NCBI GenBank assembly: GCA_013112685.1
Contig: JABFGC010000001.1
Span: forward strand, 434,001-498,000
Direction: 5' to 3'
DNA: 64,000 nucleotides
Origin: Chloroflexota bacterium
GTDB lineage: Bacteria > Chloroflexota > Anaerolineae > Anaerolineales > Villigracilaceae
Shown here: positions 62,843 through 64,000 of the stretch, in pieces
How the letters are laid out: each line of letters opens with the position of its first letter
Numbering within the stretch: the stretch's first letter is position 1
Made by a program: the position numbers and the translations under genes
The notes under the pieces: model-generated
What the model was told of the DNA's origin: nothing
Database searches by the model: none
Seen by the model: the letters and a program-made list of their open reading frames with translations, nothing else

Positions 62843-64000
62843 ATGGCAAAAACAAAATCCCACACCCGATACGTCTGCCAGCAATGCGGACGAGTCTCCG
62901 CTTCGTATATGGGCAAATGCCCGCAGTGCGGGGCGTTCGACAGCATGATCGAGGAAGTCGTCCACGATGAACCCGTCTCGAAGAAGGGAGCGGGAAACGT
63001 CCGCGGGCTGAGAGGCAGGTCGGAGCCGCGCCCCATCTCCGAGGTCAGCGGTGAGGCGGAGGATCGTGTTCACCTGCCCATCGGCGAGTTTGCGCGCGTC
63101 CTCGGCGGCGGCATCGTTCACGGCTCCATCGTCCTCGTGGGCGGCGACCCGGGCATCGGCAAATCCACGCTCATGCTTCAAATGGCGATGGAGATGGCAA
63201 AAGTCCAGCGCGTGCTGTACGTGTCGGGCGAGGAATCCGAGCGGCAGATCAAGATGCGCGCCTCGCGCCTGTTCAACGGCGGGAAGGATTTGCCGAAGGA
63301 TCTTTTGCTGGTGACGGAAACCAACCTCGAAGTGATTTTGAATCACGTCCACGCTTCAAAACCGGACCTGTTGATTGTAGACTCCATCCAGACCACCTAC
63401 CTCTCCGAGTTGGATTCCTCGGCGGGGTCGGTTTCGCAGGTGCGCGAGTGTTCGTCGCAGTTGCGGGAGTTGGCGAAGTCCACCGGCGTGACCGTGTTCA
63501 TGATCGGGCATGTGACAAAAGAAGGCGCAATTGCCGGTCCGCGCGTGCTGGAGCATATCGTGGATACGGTCTTGTATTTGGAGGGAGATCGTTTTCAAGC
63601 GTATCGTCTTTTGCGCTCGGTGAAGAACCGCTTCGGCGCGACCTCGGAAGTGGGTGTGTTCGAGATGCGCGAAGGCGGCTTGAGCGAGGTGCTGAATCCG
63701 TCCGAGGCGTTTTTGGCGGAGCGGCTGGTCAATGCAGCAGGCTCCGCAATTGCTGTGACGATGGAAGGCACGCGCCCGATTTTGGTCGAAATTCAAGGAC
63801 TCACCTCGCCCACGCAATTCGGTAATGCGCGCCGCACGCCGAACGGTGTGGATTTCAACCGCCTGCTGTTGATCGCGGCAGTGTTGACGCGCCGCGTCGG
63901 CTTGAAACTTGCCGAGCAGGATGTGTTTGTCAACGTGGTGGGCGGCATCCAAATTGACGAACCCGCCGCGGATTTGGCTGTCGCCGCGGCAATTGCTTCC
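62843..64000 (+). CDS. radA: DNA repair protein RadA (3' end outside window)
   Basis: 386 residues visible. Zinc finger CQQCG-(9)-CPQCG at residues 12-32; RecA-like core with Walker A GGDPGIGKSTLMLQMA, Walker B LLIVDSIQTTYLSEL; RadA signature KNRFGATSEVGVFEM; then the start of the Lon-protease-like domain ending at FVNVVGGIQIDEPAADLAVA. Promotes branch migration in recombination repair. GGGGGGAG lies 8 bases before the ATG. The frame stays open to the window edge. Confidence 0.97.
   Translation, partial: MAKTKSHTRYVCQQCGRVSASYMGKCPQCGAFDSMIEEVVHDEPVSKKGAGNVRGLRGRSEPRPISEVSGEAEDRVHLPIGEFARVLGGGIVHGSIVLVGGDPGIGKSTLMLQMAMEMAKVQRVLYVSGEESERQIKMRASRLFNGGKDLPKDLLLVTETNLEVILNHVHASKPDLLIVDSIQTTYLSELDSSAGSVSQVRECSSQLRELAKSTGVTVFMIGHVTKEGAIAGPRVLEHIVDTVLYLEGDRFQAYRLLRSVKNRFGATSEVGVFEMREGGLSEVLNPSEAFLAERLVNAAGSAIAVTMEGTRPILVEIQGLTSPTQFGNARRTPNGVDFNRLLLIAAVLTRRVGLKLAEQDVFVNVVGGIQIDEPAADLAVAAAIAS

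Overview
The window looks like a chromosome segment of a Chloroflexota bacterium of the Anaerolineae type. This is inferred from gene content (DUF3090/SCO1664 pair, split methylmalonyl-CoA mutase, NarL-type kinase/regulator, multiheme cytochromes next to an NrfD module, Chloroflexi-like zinc-ribbon membrane proteins), a fairly high GC content and no phage or plasmid backbone. No rRNA, tRNA or CRISPR array was seen.

Layout. 0-3.6 kb: the end of an oligopeptide-type ABC importer (binding protein and two permeases). 3.6-5.4 kb: rhomboid protease, guanylate kinase and a zinc-ribbon protein. 5.6-15.5 kb: a respiratory/electron-transfer block with a 10-heme lipoprotein, an operon of a 9-heme cytochrome, a b-type cytochrome and a NapC-like multiheme cytochrome, and a convergent operon of two small membrane proteins, an 8-heme cytochrome, a Tat-exported Fe-S protein and an NrfD-type quinone-interacting membrane protein. 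15.7-17.8 kb: a NarL-type two-component pair. 18-35 kb: pantothenate genes panE/panB, a glycosyltransferase, UDP-glucose dehydrogenase, a methyltransferase, a very unusual cytoplasmic sugar-binding-protein/histidine-kinase fusion, a cell-surface metalloprotease and ClpC. 35-45 kb: a GNAT enzyme, a holin-like protein and four large membrane proteins of GT-C type (three paralogues around one ArnT-like enzyme). 45-50 kb: an AI-2E-type exporter and a znuA-znuC-znuB metal importer with a remnant of a four-helix-bundle gene inside it. 50-55 kb: a rhodanese, a STAS / flavocytochrome / STAS cluster, an RNase H-like exonuclease and a sortase-like gene whose leader carries two tandem c-di-GMP-I (GEMM) riboswitches. 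55-64 kb: a GPH sugar symporter, methylmalonyl-CoA mutase, DUF3090/SCO1664, homoserine dehydrogenase interrupted by a small inverted-repeat element, an AT-rich islet bounded by a repeated gene end, DUF1304 and the 5' part of radA.

Two properties run through the whole window. First, about 28 single-gene frame breaks hit some 15 otherwise well conserved genes. Many lie exactly at GGGCCC/GGNCC or TCG[A/G]-type sites, which suggests systematic consensus errors (possibly at methylated motifs) more than gene decay. Genes are therefore annotated across these breaks. Second, intergenic regions are rich in small palindromic and tandem 'word' repeats of several families, three of which occur in more than one copy here.

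Functionally the block suggests an organism that passes quinol electrons to periplasmic or extracellular multiheme cytochromes, imports peptides and transition metal, makes surface glycans, and controls a surface-attachment function (sortase) by cyclic di-GMP.
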